64,000 nucleotides of DNA from NCBI GenBank assembly GCA_963754285.1, contig CAVWFN010000014.1, positions 1 to 64,000 on the forward strand. The letters are read 5' to 3'. Source of the DNA: RYN-133 sp963754285. Lineage in GTDB: Bacteria > Actinomycetota > Actinomycetes > Mycobacteriales > Jatrophihabitantaceae. A program made the translations under genes and the position numbers. Within the stretch, counting starts at the first letter, position 1. Each line of letters starts with the position of its first letter. Below, in pieces: positions 55,041-62,908 of the stretch. The notes beneath the pieces were generated by a model that was not told where the DNA came from, ran no database searches, and worked only from the letters and a program-made list of their open reading frames with translations.

Positions 55041-55526
55041 TCAGGCGAACACCGCATCGAACATCCCGGGCTCGTAGGACCCGCCGCGCTGGTGTGCGAT
55101 CACCGCGAGCCGGTTGGCGGCGTTGATCATCGCGACCAGGCACAGGAGCGCGACCAGCTGATCGTCGTCGTAATGCTTGCGCACCTGTTCCCAGGTGTCG
55201 TCCGAGACTCCGGTACTCGCGTCGGCGAGGCGGGTGCCTTCCTCGGCGAACGCGAGGGCAGCCTGCTCGGCTTCGGTGAAGACCGTCGACTCGCGCCAGG
55301 CCGCGACGAGATTGAGCCGCACCGCGGTCTCGCCGGCGGCCGCTGCGTCCTTCGTGTGCATGTCGATGCACCAGCCGCAGCCATTGATCTGACTGGCGCG
55401 CAGCGACACGAGTTCTTGCGTCGACTCCGGCAGGGTCGAGTGCCGGATCACCATGCTCGCGTTGGCGAATCTCTTGGTGAACTTCGCCCCCAGCTCGTTG
55501 CTGAACATGTCCAATCGGGTGTCCAT
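55041..55526 (-). CDS. Carboxymuconolactone decarboxylase/AhpD-like protein, ECF41 partner
   Basis: A 161-residue all-helical CMD-fold protein with the redox motif Cys50-x-x-Cys53 and His57 in QINGCGWCIDMHTKDAAAAGE, and VALLCLVAMINAANRLAV at the C-terminus. Such proteins act as alkylhydroperoxidases or decarboxylases. It is divergent from an ECF41 sigma factor, and genes of exactly this family (the C of COE) are the known genomic partners of ECF41. Confidence 0.92.
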   Translation of the reverse strand: MDTRLDMFSNELGAKFTKRFANASMVIRHSTLPESTQELVSLRASQINGCGWCIDMHTKDAAAAGETAVRLNLVAAWRESTVFTEAEQAALAFAEEGTRLADASTGVSDDTWEQVRKHYDDDQLVALLCLVAMINAANRLAVIAHQRGGSYEPGMFDAVFA

Positions 55527-55565
55527 GACGTCGTCCTCACTCGTAAGGGTTGGTTGCGACCATGA

Positions 55566-55592
55566 GATGCCGATGACCCAGGCTGTGTGACA
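55566..55592 (-). promoter_or_regulatory. Candidate ECF41 promoter of the CMD gene
   Basis: On the minus strand TGTCACA (55592-55586) is followed after exactly 16 bp by CATC (55569-55566), one base away from the ECF41 motif TGTCACA-N16-CGTC. It lies 40 bp upstream of the CMD start codon. Confidence 0.6.
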
Positions 55593-55602
55593 TCGGAGGG
55601 GG

Positions 55603-55629
55603 TGTCACATCTCAGCGCGTTCCGGCGTC
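55603..55629 (+). promoter_or_regulatory. Candidate ECF41 promoter of the sigma gene
   Basis: TGTCACA (55603-55609) and CGTC (55626-55629) with a 16-bp spacer match the published ECF41 promoter elements exactly. The site is 39 bp before the sigma start, which implies autoregulation. Confidence 0.65.
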
Positions 55630-55667
55630 TGATGTGCGACGGTCGACAGGAATTGGAGGATCAGGCG

Positions 55668-56564
55668 ATGGACGACAGCGAGCCGGTCGATGCCAGCACG
55701 GCTGCGTTCGTCGCGCATCGCAATCTGCTGTTCACGGTCGCTTACGAGATTCTCGGATCGGCTGCCGACGCCGAGGACGTGCTGCAGGAGACATGGCTGC
55801 GCTGGGCGGGTGTGGACATCAGCACGGTGCGTGAGCACCGCGCCTACCTCGTCCGGATTGCCACCCGACAGGCGATCACGCGGCTGAGAACGCTCGGCCG
55901 GCGCAAGGAGTCCTATGTCGGCGCGTGGTTACCCGAACCGTTGCTCACCACGCCTGATGTCGCCGATGACGTCGAACTGGCCGAGAGCGTGTCGATGGCG
56001 ATGTTGCTGGTGCTCGAGACGCTCGCGCCGACCGAGCGTGCGGTGTTCGTGCTGCGCGAGGTGTTCGCCCTCGACTACGACGAGATCGCAGAGGCAGTCG
56101 ACAAGAATCCGGCGGCCGTGCGGCAGATCGCGCACCGGGCACGCGATCACGTCGCCGCGCGACGCCCGCGGGCCATCGTCTCAGCGGACGAGTCGCGGGA
56201 CGCGCTCGACGCCTTCCGGCGCGCAGTCGAGACGGGCGACCTGCAGGGACTGCTCGACATACTCGCGCCGGACGTCGTGATGATCGGCGACGGCGGCGGG
56301 ATCAAGCAGGCAGTTCCGCGTCCGATCGTGGGTGCGGACAAGGTCGCCCGACTGCTCGCGAGCGGGTTCGGCAAGATCCCGGGAGTGGCACGGCTCGATC
56401 CGGCGCAGGTCAACGGCCATCCGGCGCTGATCATTCGTCTCGACGGTGAGTTGGACACCGTCGTCGCGTTGCACCTCGAGCAGGGCCGCATCACCGGGCT
56501 CTACGCCGTCCGCAACCCCGAGAAGCTGTCGCACATGGATCGCGAGACCGCGTTGCAGCGATAG
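55668..56564 (+). CDS. ECF41-family sigma factor with SnoaL-like C-terminal domain (SigJ type)
   Basis: Region 2 (FVAHRNLLFTVAYEILGSAADAEDVLQETWLRWA) and region 4 (LAPTERAVFVLREVFALDYDEIAEAVDKNPAAVRQIAHRARDHV) are followed by a C-terminal NTF2/SnoaL-like domain of about 110 residues. The three ECF41 signature motifs are present: WLPEP in the linker, DGGGI for DGGGK, and NPEKL for NPDKL near the end. In this group the C-terminal domain controls sigma activity, replacing an anti-sigma factor. ATG 55668 follows GGAGGA. Confidence 0.93.
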   Translation: MDDSEPVDASTAAFVAHRNLLFTVAYEILGSAADAEDVLQETWLRWAGVDISTVREHRAYLVRIATRQAITRLRTLGRRKESYVGAWLPEPLLTTPDVADDVELAESVSMAMLLVLETLAPTERAVFVLREVFALDYDEIAEAVDKNPAAVRQIAHRARDHVAARRPRAIVSADESRDALDAFRRAVETGDLQGLLDILAPDVVMIGDGGGIKQAVPRPIVGADKVARLLASGFGKIPGVARLDPAQVNGHPALIIRLDGELDTVVALHLEQGRITGLYAVRNPEKLSHMDRETALQR

Positions 56565-56583
56565 GACGCTGCATACTCCCTGC

Positions 56584-58143
56584 ATGGACGTCAGCCTGGC
56601 CGAGATCGGCAGGATTCCGATCGATCTGCGGATCGGCGTGACGGGACACCGCTGGATCCCCGACGATGCGAACACCCGCGCGACCGTGCGCGACGTCGTC
56701 GAGCGTGTCATCGCGGCGCACAGCCACCCGGTGCTGCCGGCCACGACCACAGGGGTCACGGTTGTCTCGGCACTCGCCGAGGGAGCCGACCGGATCGTCG
56801 CGCACGTCGGGCTTGATCTCGGCGCCCGGCTCGAAGTCGTGCTCCCGCTGGAGGCCGATGACTACGAGCGTGATTTCAAGCGCGATGCCTCGCGCGCCGA
56901 GTTCCACGAACTCTGTGCGCGTGCCGCGTCGGTGCAGGTGGTCGACGCGACGCCGTCGCGTGACATCGGCTACAGCTCGGCCGGCCGCACGATGGCCGAT
57001 CGCATCGACGTCCTGATCGCCATCCATGACGGTGAACCGGAGCGCGGCGCAGGTGGCACGGCAGAGATCGTTCGGTACACGCACTCACTCGGAATCCCCG
57101 TCGTCGACGTGCGGGCGACGCGGGATGCCGCGACCGCGCTGGCCGCGCCGACGACGTTGCCGGACCTGTCGACGGTGCCACTTGCGCCGGACGCACAACG
57201 GCGCCTCGACGCGTTCAACGCGGCGCGGCTGACCGATCGCGAGCAGCGGGCCGCGCGCGAAGCGATCGAGGCAGAGCCCGCACAGCCGTTGCTGCTCTAC
57301 TTCCTGCGCGCCGACCAACTCGCGTTGCGCTACCAGTCGCGGCACCGGCGCGCGATCTCGATGCTGTACGCGTTGTCGGCTCTCGCCGTCGGCGCGGTCG
57401 CCTTTCAGCACGTCTTCTTCGAATCGCAGTACTGGCTCGGCTGGATCGAGTTCGCGGCACTCGTGGTCGTGTTCGCGATCTCGCTGCTGCGCGTCTCATT
57501 GCTCGGACGTTGGACGTCAGCTCGCTTCATCGCGGAGCGATTGCGTTCGGCGATGTTCTTGTCGCGCGTAGGCGGTGTCCCGACGTTCGCGTCCATTCCC
57601 GGCAGCCGCGACGAACAGCGTCCCGGCGCTGACTGGGCAGGGCGCGCAGTACGCGAGATCTGGTTCCGCTGCGCGACGACCGTCGAGGTCGATCTGCTCG
57701 CCGAGGCACGGACCATCGCGTCCGATCTGGTCCAAGACCAGATCAAGTATCACGAGAAGCGGCGCGACCGGTGGGAGCGGCTGCAGCGACGCACCACATG
57801 GCTTGCGATCGGGTTGTTCGGGCTGAGCGTGGTGTCGTCACTCGCACACAGCTTGAACGTGCTGCCCGACAATTGGCCCGATGTCACCGTCTTCGTCTCG
57901 ATCGTGATTCCCGCGGTGGCTGCGGCGATCAGCGGATTCGCTGCGCAGTCGGAGTTCGGCAGACAGGCCATGCAGTCGGCACATGCTCTGCGTGAGCTGC
58001 AGCGACTGCAGGTGGTGTTGAGTTCTGTCCAGACCGAGGCCGAGGTGCCGACGTTGCTGAACCAGCTCGACGCGCTGATGCACGGGGATGCCGCAGAGTG
58101 GTACGTATCGGCCAGCCTGCACGATGAGAAGCTGCCCGGCTGA
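56584..58143 (+). CDS. SLOG-domain protein with four membrane helices (SLATT/DUF4231-like)
   Basis: Residues 12-180 form a SLOG (DprA/LOG-type Rossmann) domain: RIGVTGHRW at 16-24, VVSALAEGADRIVA at 60-73, and DVLIAIHDGEPERGAGGTAEIVRY near 144-166. The C-terminal half has membrane segments at about 258-280, 284-304, 404-424 and 434-458, with amphipathic IKYHEKRRDRWERLQRR before the third and EFGRQAMQSAHALRELQRL after the fourth, resembling SLATT/DUF4231 pore-type modules. SLOG domains are thought to bind or process nucleotide signals. It lies 66 bp before the TIR gene. Confidence 0.8.
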   Translation: MDVSLAEIGRIPIDLRIGVTGHRWIPDDANTRATVRDVVERVIAAHSHPVLPATTTGVTVVSALAEGADRIVAHVGLDLGARLEVVLPLEADDYERDFKRDASRAEFHELCARAASVQVVDATPSRDIGYSSAGRTMADRIDVLIAIHDGEPERGAGGTAEIVRYTHSLGIPVVDVRATRDAATALAAPTTLPDLSTVPLAPDAQRRLDAFNAARLTDREQRAAREAIEAEPAQPLLLYFLRADQLALRYQSRHRRAISMLYALSALAVGAVAFQHVFFESQYWLGWIEFAALVVVFAISLLRVSLLGRWTSARFIAERLRSAMFLSRVGGVPTFASIPGSRDEQRPGADWAGRAVREIWFRCATTVEVDLLAEARTIASDLVQDQIKYHEKRRDRWERLQRRTTWLAIGLFGLSVVSSLAHSLNVLPDNWPDVTVFVSIVIPAVAAAISGFAAQSEFGRQAMQSAHALRELQRLQVVLSSVQTEAEVPTLLNQLDALMHGDAAEWYVSASLHDEKLPG

Positions 58144-58209
58144 TTCCCTCGACCCCATCGGGTGACCGATACTGCCCAGAGCGGATCAGGCTGATTGCCG
58201 GGGGGAACG

Positions 58210-59931
58210 GTGCGATTCGGGCTAGTCGTGTGGATCGCCGATGTCGCGTTGGCCGCGCAGACGGCACCGGCGCCCATCGGCGTGCTTCCCGCGACGGTGG
58301 CGCTCGACGCCGGCGGGCAATGGATCGGGGGCGAGGCCGCGTCGACCCAGCCGCGGGAGCGGCAGGTGCGGTCGATGCGGTGGTGGACGCAGGAGGCCCA
58401 CACCGAGGTCGCCGGTGTCAGGCTCACCGGTGCGGCCTATGTGGCCTCGCTCGTGCTTGCGCACGCCGCCACGATCCGCAGCACTGCGGGAGCCGACGCA
58501 CAGCTGGTGCACGTAACGCTCCTCGTCCCCGGAGACGCCTGGTCGGGTCTGCCGGCGGCGCTGTCATTCGCGTTGCCCGAGGTGGACGTGCACGTCGTCG
58601 CGACGGCCCGTTCAGTGGCCGGTCCGGCCGAGCGCACGCAGGTGATCGACTGGCGTGGCGGCGCGCCCGAGGTGTCGCTCGTCGAGGGTGATCACGTCCG
58701 GACGACGATGCTCGACAGCGCTGAGACAGTGGCCGCTGCCCTCGACGCCGACTGCGCGACTGTGTTGGTCGCGCCGGCCAGCGCGGCGTCCAACCTCGCT
58801 CAGTGGCTGCGGCAGTCGATGCGAGTCGATACGACGGTTGCGATCGAGGAGGTGTTGACCCGGGTCGCCCGGTCGGTCGAACTCGCTCCGGAGCGCCAGA
58901 GCGTCGCTGTCGACGACGACGTGCAGTTCAGCGTGTACCGGCCGCGCGTCGTGCGGCCGGCAGTGCCGGAGAAGCTCGTCGCGTTCGCGCACAAGAGCGA
59001 TGTGTACGAAGAGGACGGCCGCGTCGTCGACCCGAGCGCCGAAGTCGCGCGACAGGCCGAAGCCGTGCTCGGTGACCTGTCGCGGCACGCACGCACGATT
59101 GCCGACTCGAGCGTCCCGATCATGCGCGGCGACACGCTGAGGTTCGTCCCGGTCGTGGACGGGATCGAGTTCAATCCGACCGCGCTGGAGTTCCGCTGGG
59201 TGCGCGGCGTGCATCGCGAGGTGTTCGAGTTCCGCGCCGACCCGTCCCTCGACGGCCGTATCGCGGCCGGTCGCATGTCGGTGTTTCTGGGCATGGTGCT
59301 GATCGCTGACGTCAGCCTGCGGATCCGCGTCGACAGCGCAGCGCCGGATCCAGCGCCGGATCGCACTCGCGCAAACGTCTACGGCAAGGTGTTCCCGTCC
59401 TACTCGCACGACGACAAGATCGTCGTTGACCAGGTGATCTCAGCTGCGCGCACCCTGGGGCACACCTACCTGCGCGATGTCGACCAGCTGCGCTCGGGGC
59501 AGGACTGGCAGCGTGAGATCGAGCGCTACATCGACCAGGCGGACATCTTCCAACTGTTCTGGTCGCCGCGATCGATGTATTCGCAGTATGTGCGACATGA
59601 ATGGACCTACGCGCTCTCACTCGGACGGCCCGACTTCATCCGTCCGGTGTACTGGCAGTCACCGCGGCCGAGTGCCCCGCCGGACCTGCCGCCACCCGAC
59701 CTCGACCGGCTGCATTTCATGTACTTGGCCAGCGAGGAGCCGCCTGCCTCGGTGGCCGGGCAGTACTCGGTGAATCCGCCGCCGACCCAGCAGTACTCGG
59801 CGCCCGTGGGCGGCCCGCCGCCGTCCGCGCCGACGCCGGCCCAGCCGGCAGGTCAGCCGGCAGCTCAGCCGATCAGCGAGCTCAGCCGGCACGGGCCGGC
59901 GGCCGTCGACAACGCGGCCTCGCCGGCATAG
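58210..59931 (+). CDS. TIR-domain protein with degenerate Hsp70/actin-like N-terminus
   Basis: The TIR domain spans residues of about 392-510: FPSYSHDDKIVVDQV, LGHTYLRDVDQLRSGQDWQREIERYIDQADIFQLFWSPRSM and VRHEWTYALSLGRPDFIRPVYW. Glu464 in HEW fits the NADase glutamate of bacterial TIRs. Residues 1-240 (VLPATVALDAGGQWIGGEAA, VHVTLLVPGDAW, ATVLVAPASAASNLAQWLRQ) recall an Hsp70-type fold lacking its phosphate loops; this is a by-eye match. A beta-rich domain links the two. The tail is Pro/Gln/Ala-rich. GTG 58210 follows GGGGGAAC. Confidence 0.82.
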   Translation: MRFGLVVWIADVALAAQTAPAPIGVLPATVALDAGGQWIGGEAASTQPRERQVRSMRWWTQEAHTEVAGVRLTGAAYVASLVLAHAATIRSTAGADAQLVHVTLLVPGDAWSGLPAALSFALPEVDVHVVATARSVAGPAERTQVIDWRGGAPEVSLVEGDHVRTTMLDSAETVAAALDADCATVLVAPASAASNLAQWLRQSMRVDTTVAIEEVLTRVARSVELAPERQSVAVDDDVQFSVYRPRVVRPAVPEKLVAFAHKSDVYEEDGRVVDPSAEVARQAEAVLGDLSRHARTIADSSVPIMRGDTLRFVPVVDGIEFNPTALEFRWVRGVHREVFEFRADPSLDGRIAAGRMSVFLGMVLIADVSLRIRVDSAAPDPAPDRTRANVYGKVFPSYSHDDKIVVDQVISAARTLGHTYLRDVDQLRSGQDWQREIERYIDQADIFQLFWSPRSMYSQYVRHEWTYALSLGRPDFIRPVYWQSPRPSAPPDLPPPDLDRLHFMYLASEEPPASVAGQYSVNPPPTQQYSAPVGGPPPSAPTPAQPAGQPAAQPISELSRHGPAAVDNAASPA

Positions 59932-60413
59932 CGGCCGGTGCAGCCGTTGCCGCCGCGGCCACGATCGCGGTCACGCTCGGTGTCAGCGGTCCGGGCACAG
60001 TGGTCGGGCTCGGCCACGGCGCGGCCTCCAGCACGCATGCGGCCGGCGGGCCGCCGATCACCGGCGCGCAGTCATCGTCTGCCGTGTCCCCGCCGACCGG
60101 GCGCGTGCCCGATCTTGCTCGCTCGAAGCTCGCGGTCGACGATTTCTTTGCCGACCTGAACCGCGACGATGTCGACGGTGCGCTCTCGTTGGTGTGCACC
60201 GAAAGCCAGGAGCAGTTCCGTCGCGCGGTCGACAACCTCACCGGTGTGCGGTGGGGGCCGCCGAAGCTGATCCGGCACACCGTCGAGGGCGAGCAACTTC
60301 TGCTGCGGTACACGATCCAACGACAACGTGGTTCGGCCACGAGACGGTTCCAGCTGCTGGTCACCATGATCAGCGAAGACCTTCACCCGGTGATCTGCGC
60401 GATCACCGGGTGA
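59601..60413 (+). CDS. Membrane-anchored NTF2-like protein overlapping the TIR gene
   Basis: The supported part is 59919-60413: a membrane segment (GLAGIAAGAAVAAAATIAVTLGV) after GGRRQR, a Ser/Gly linker, and an NTF2/DUF4878-like domain (KLAVDDFFADLNRDDVDGALSLVCTESQEQFRRAV, LLLRYTIQ, HPVICAITG). The only start codon in this frame is ATG 59601, inside the TIR gene, giving a 331-bp overlap whose translation resembles nothing. Either an unusual start is used or the frame was once the tail of the TIR protein and is separated by one missing base near 59900-59930. Confidence 0.6.
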   Translation: MDLRALTRTARLHPSGVLAVTAAECPAGPAATRPRPAAFHVLGQRGAACLGGRAVLGESAADPAVLGARGRPAAVRADAGPAGRSAGSSADQRAQPARAGGRRQRGLAGIAAGAAVAAAATIAVTLGVSGPGTVVGLGHGAASSTHAAGGPPITGAQSSSAVSPPTGRVPDLARSKLAVDDFFADLNRDDVDGALSLVCTESQEQFRRAVDNLTGVRWGPPKLIRHTVEGEQLLLRYTIQRQRGSATRRFQLLVTMISEDLHPVICAITG

Positions 60414-60418
60414 AGGTC
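60378..60418. terminator. Perfect 18-bp hairpin ending the SLOG-TIR unit
   Basis: GACCTTCACCCGGTGATC (60378-60395) and GATCACCGGGTGAAGGTC (60401-60418) are perfectly complementary around a TGCGC loop. The 3' arm contains the stop codon (60411-60413). It sits between convergent genes, without T tracts, and is probably a bidirectional terminator. Confidence 0.75.
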
Positions 60419-60442
60419 GGAGCGATGTGCGGGTCGGAGCGG

Positions 60443-61624
60443 TTACTTCATCGTGCGGAAGCTCGCCGCGATCGGCCGGTAGGGCCAGGTCTTGATCTCG
60501 TTGATTGCGCGGGTCATCTCGAAGTGGTTGGCCTGGTCGTGCATCCACGGCTTGCCGATCCACAGGTAGGCGTCCACGAACCTTGCGGCGAAGTGCAGCG
60601 CGTTCGCGTGCAGCTTGAACCGCGGGTCGGTGACGTGCCAGGTCGGCGGGATGCCGAGCGTGACGCAGTGCGTCTGGGTCGTGGTGGTGCATTCCGGAGC
60701 GCTGTTGAATCCGGGGCCGGTCCCACCGTGCTGCATGTAGTACGGGTGGGTGAACGGACGTCCGTTGCCCGAGGTGTTGATGACGAAGTGCTTGCCCGGG
60801 AAGCCGGCCTTGGCGAGCGCGTTGACGATGGCGGCACCGTGGAAGATCTGGTTGCCGGTGCCGTCGAAGTGGGTCGAGTTCAGTTCGAAGCCGCGGGCGT
60901 ACTGGATGCCGGCGTTCTCGAGCAGGTAGGCCGAACGATCGACAGGCGACCAGTCAGCGGCGCCGGCGTCGATGTACACGCTGGTGTTCGGCAGGGCGCT
61001 GAGGACCTGCGCGGCGTAGGAGACCAGCTGGAGCGGGATCAGCGACGCGTTGGGCACGCAGAACGCGAACGGCAGGTCGGGCTGGAGCACGATCGCGGTG
61101 CGAGCGCTGCCGACGCCGGCGGCGAAGTTGTTGATCCACTGCTTGTAGCTGGCCTGCTGGTCGGCCGTGGGCAGCGTCTTGCAGGCGCTGCTCTCCCAGG
61201 GCTGCAACCGGAAGATCGCCATCTGGACGAGGACGTCGGGGTTGCCCTGCTGAACGTTGGTGATGTAGTTCTGCACGCTCTGCTGGATCTGGTCGTTCGG
61301 ATACCAAGCACCGAACGTGCGTGTCCGTGGCTCGATGGCGATCGAGTGGATCAGCGCCTGGTCGGTTCCGCTCGAGGCCCGATAGGCGTTGAACAGTTCG
61401 TCGGTCTTGCCGCTGTAGTAACCCCACGGGTGGTTCGCGAGCGGGTTTGTGGGGTTCTGGACAACGGGGTCGATGCGCGGCGCCATGATGCGGGCGATGT
61501 TGCGCTGGGGGGCGGGGGCGGCCGAGGCGGCGGGGGAGGCGGCGACGGCGGTGAGGGCGGTGGCTGCGACGGCGGCAGCGACGCAGACGAGACCTCGTAG
61601 GGGGCGTGACGAGATGGCGTTCAT
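60443..61624 (-). CDS. Secreted GH6 cellulase (endoglucanase/cellobiohydrolase family)
   Basis: A 393-residue glycoside hydrolase family 6 protein with signal peptide LRGLVCVAAAVAATALTAVAASPAASA. GH6 features include AIVLQPDLPFAFCVPNA, VYIDAGAADWSPVD with the conserved Asp, GFELNSTHFDGTGNQIFHG, FVINTSGNGRPFTHP and YLWIGKPW. GH6 enzymes invert beta-1,4-glucan linkages. No carbohydrate-binding module is present. ATG 61624 follows GGGAAAG. The typical CebR operator TGGGAGCGCTCCCA is not seen upstream. Confidence 0.88.
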   Translation of the reverse strand: MNAISSRPLRGLVCVAAAVAATALTAVAASPAASAAPAPQRNIARIMAPRIDPVVQNPTNPLANHPWGYYSGKTDELFNAYRASSGTDQALIHSIAIEPRTRTFGAWYPNDQIQQSVQNYITNVQQGNPDVLVQMAIFRLQPWESSACKTLPTADQQASYKQWINNFAAGVGSARTAIVLQPDLPFAFCVPNASLIPLQLVSYAAQVLSALPNTSVYIDAGAADWSPVDRSAYLLENAGIQYARGFELNSTHFDGTGNQIFHGAAIVNALAKAGFPGKHFVINTSGNGRPFTHPYYMQHGGTGPGFNSAPECTTTTQTHCVTLGIPPTWHVTDPRFKLHANALHFAARFVDAYLWIGKPWMHDQANHFEMTRAINEIKTWPYRPIAASFRTMK

Positions 61625-61650
61625 GTCTTTCCCATCGGCGGGGGCGGGGG

Positions 61651-61690
61651 AAACTTGCGGGGAAGTTGAGAAAAACTTGCCACGAACTTT
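61651..61690. repeat. AAACTTGC direct repeats upstream of the GH6 gene
   Basis: AAACTTGC occurs at 61651-61658 and 61673-61680 (22 bp apart, two helical turns), with a related GAACTTT at 61684-61690. It lies 27-66 bp upstream of the cellulase start on the minus strand, where an operator or promoter would be. Confidence 0.45.
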
Positions 61691-61779
61691 CCAGCCGGCT
61701 GAGCAGAAGTAACGAAACGGCCTTGCTTCGGCACGATTTGGCAGATCTTGCTCCGTTTCCGGACTGCGTGTGACAGCTG

Positions 61780-62877
61780 TTAAGAACTTGAGCGTTGCGG
61801 AGAGATGTCGTCCGCCGTCAGGCCGAGCGCGGTCAGATCGTCCGGGAGCAGCTCGCCACGGACGAGTGCCGCCCCGCAGCGCGCCAGCGCCGCCGCCAGC
61901 TGGATGCCGTAGCCGCCCTGCCCGGCATACCAGAACAAACCGGGCAGATCGGCGTCGTAGCCGACGACCGGCGTGCGGTCGGCGACGAAGCTGCGCAGCC
62001 CTGCCCAGCTGGCCCGGACATGCCGGATGTCGAGGGTCGTCAGTTCGTTGATCACGTCGATCGCGCGCGCGATCTCGAGCTCGTCCGGGCGGGCGTCGGA
62101 GGGATCCTGCGGGGTCTCGTCGGCCGGCGAGCACAAGACCCGGCCCGCCTCGGGCTTGATGTAGCAGGTCTCGTCGACCTCGTCGATCATCGGAGCGCCG
62201 ACGCCGGGCGGTGCGTCCGCGATGAACGCCGTGCGCCGCAGCGGTCGCAGGCCGATCGGCGCCGCCCCGAGGATCGACGCCACGACGTCGGCCCACGCGC
62301 CCGCGGCGTTGACCACGGTCGGCGTCGTCCAGGTCTCGTCCTCGCTTCGAATCGACCAGACGCCGCCGGCGCGATGTGCCGAGTTGATACGGGCGCGGGT
62401 GTGGATCACGCCGCCGCGTGCACGCAGCCCCCGTACGTAGTGCTGGTGCAGTGCATGCACGTCGATCTCGGTGGCGTCCGGTTCGAGCATCGCGACCTCG
62501 ACGGCGCCCGGCCGTAGCAGCGGCTGCAGCGCGCACGCCTGGGCACCGTCGAGCAACTCCACGTGCGGCGCGAGCGCGCGCACCTGCGCGTAGCGCTGTT
62601 CGACGGCCGCACCGCGACCGGCGCCGCCGACGCACAGCATCGGCAGCGGGCTGAGCACGCCGAGGTCGTCGAGGAACGCACGGCTGCACACCGTGAGCGC
62701 GCGGACGGCGGGACCGCCGTAGCTCTCGAGGAACATCGCGGCCGAGCGGCCGGTCGTGTGATAGGCGAGCGTCGCTTCCATGTCGAGCAGGGCCACGCTG
62801 CGATCGGTAGCCAGTTCGCAGGCGATCGAGACGCCGGCCATCCCGCCGCCGATGACGATCGTGTCGTAGCTGGGCAC
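61780..62877 (-). CDS. FAD-dependent oxidoreductase, D-amino-acid-dehydrogenase/glycine-oxidase type
   Basis: The N-terminus YDTIVIGGGMAGVSIACELATDRSVALLDME is the FAD-binding GxGxxG fold, followed by TTGRSAAMFLESYG, TVVNAAGAWADVVASILGA near residue 195, and the C-terminal FAD motif LPGLFWYAGQGGYGIQLAAALARCGAALV. Members oxidise D-amino acids, glycine or sarcosine. GTG 62877 immediately precedes the conserved PSYDTIVIGGG. It is divergent from plsC by 31 bp. Confidence 0.88.
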   Translation of the reverse strand: MPSYDTIVIGGGMAGVSIACELATDRSVALLDMEATLAYHTTGRSAAMFLESYGGPAVRALTVCSRAFLDDLGVLSPLPMLCVGGAGRGAAVEQRYAQVRALAPHVELLDGAQACALQPLLRPGAVEVAMLEPDATEIDVHALHQHYVRGLRARGGVIHTRARINSAHRAGGVWSIRSEDETWTTPTVVNAAGAWADVVASILGAAPIGLRPLRRTAFIADAPPGVGAPMIDEVDETCYIKPEAGRVLCSPADETPQDPSDARPDELEIARAIDVINELTTLDIRHVRASWAGLRSFVADRTPVVGYDADLPGLFWYAGQGGYGIQLAAALARCGAALVRGELLPDDLTALGLTADDISPQRSSS

Positions 62878-62908
62878 GCCTCGATTGTGGTGGTGGGATG
62901 CTCGTCGC

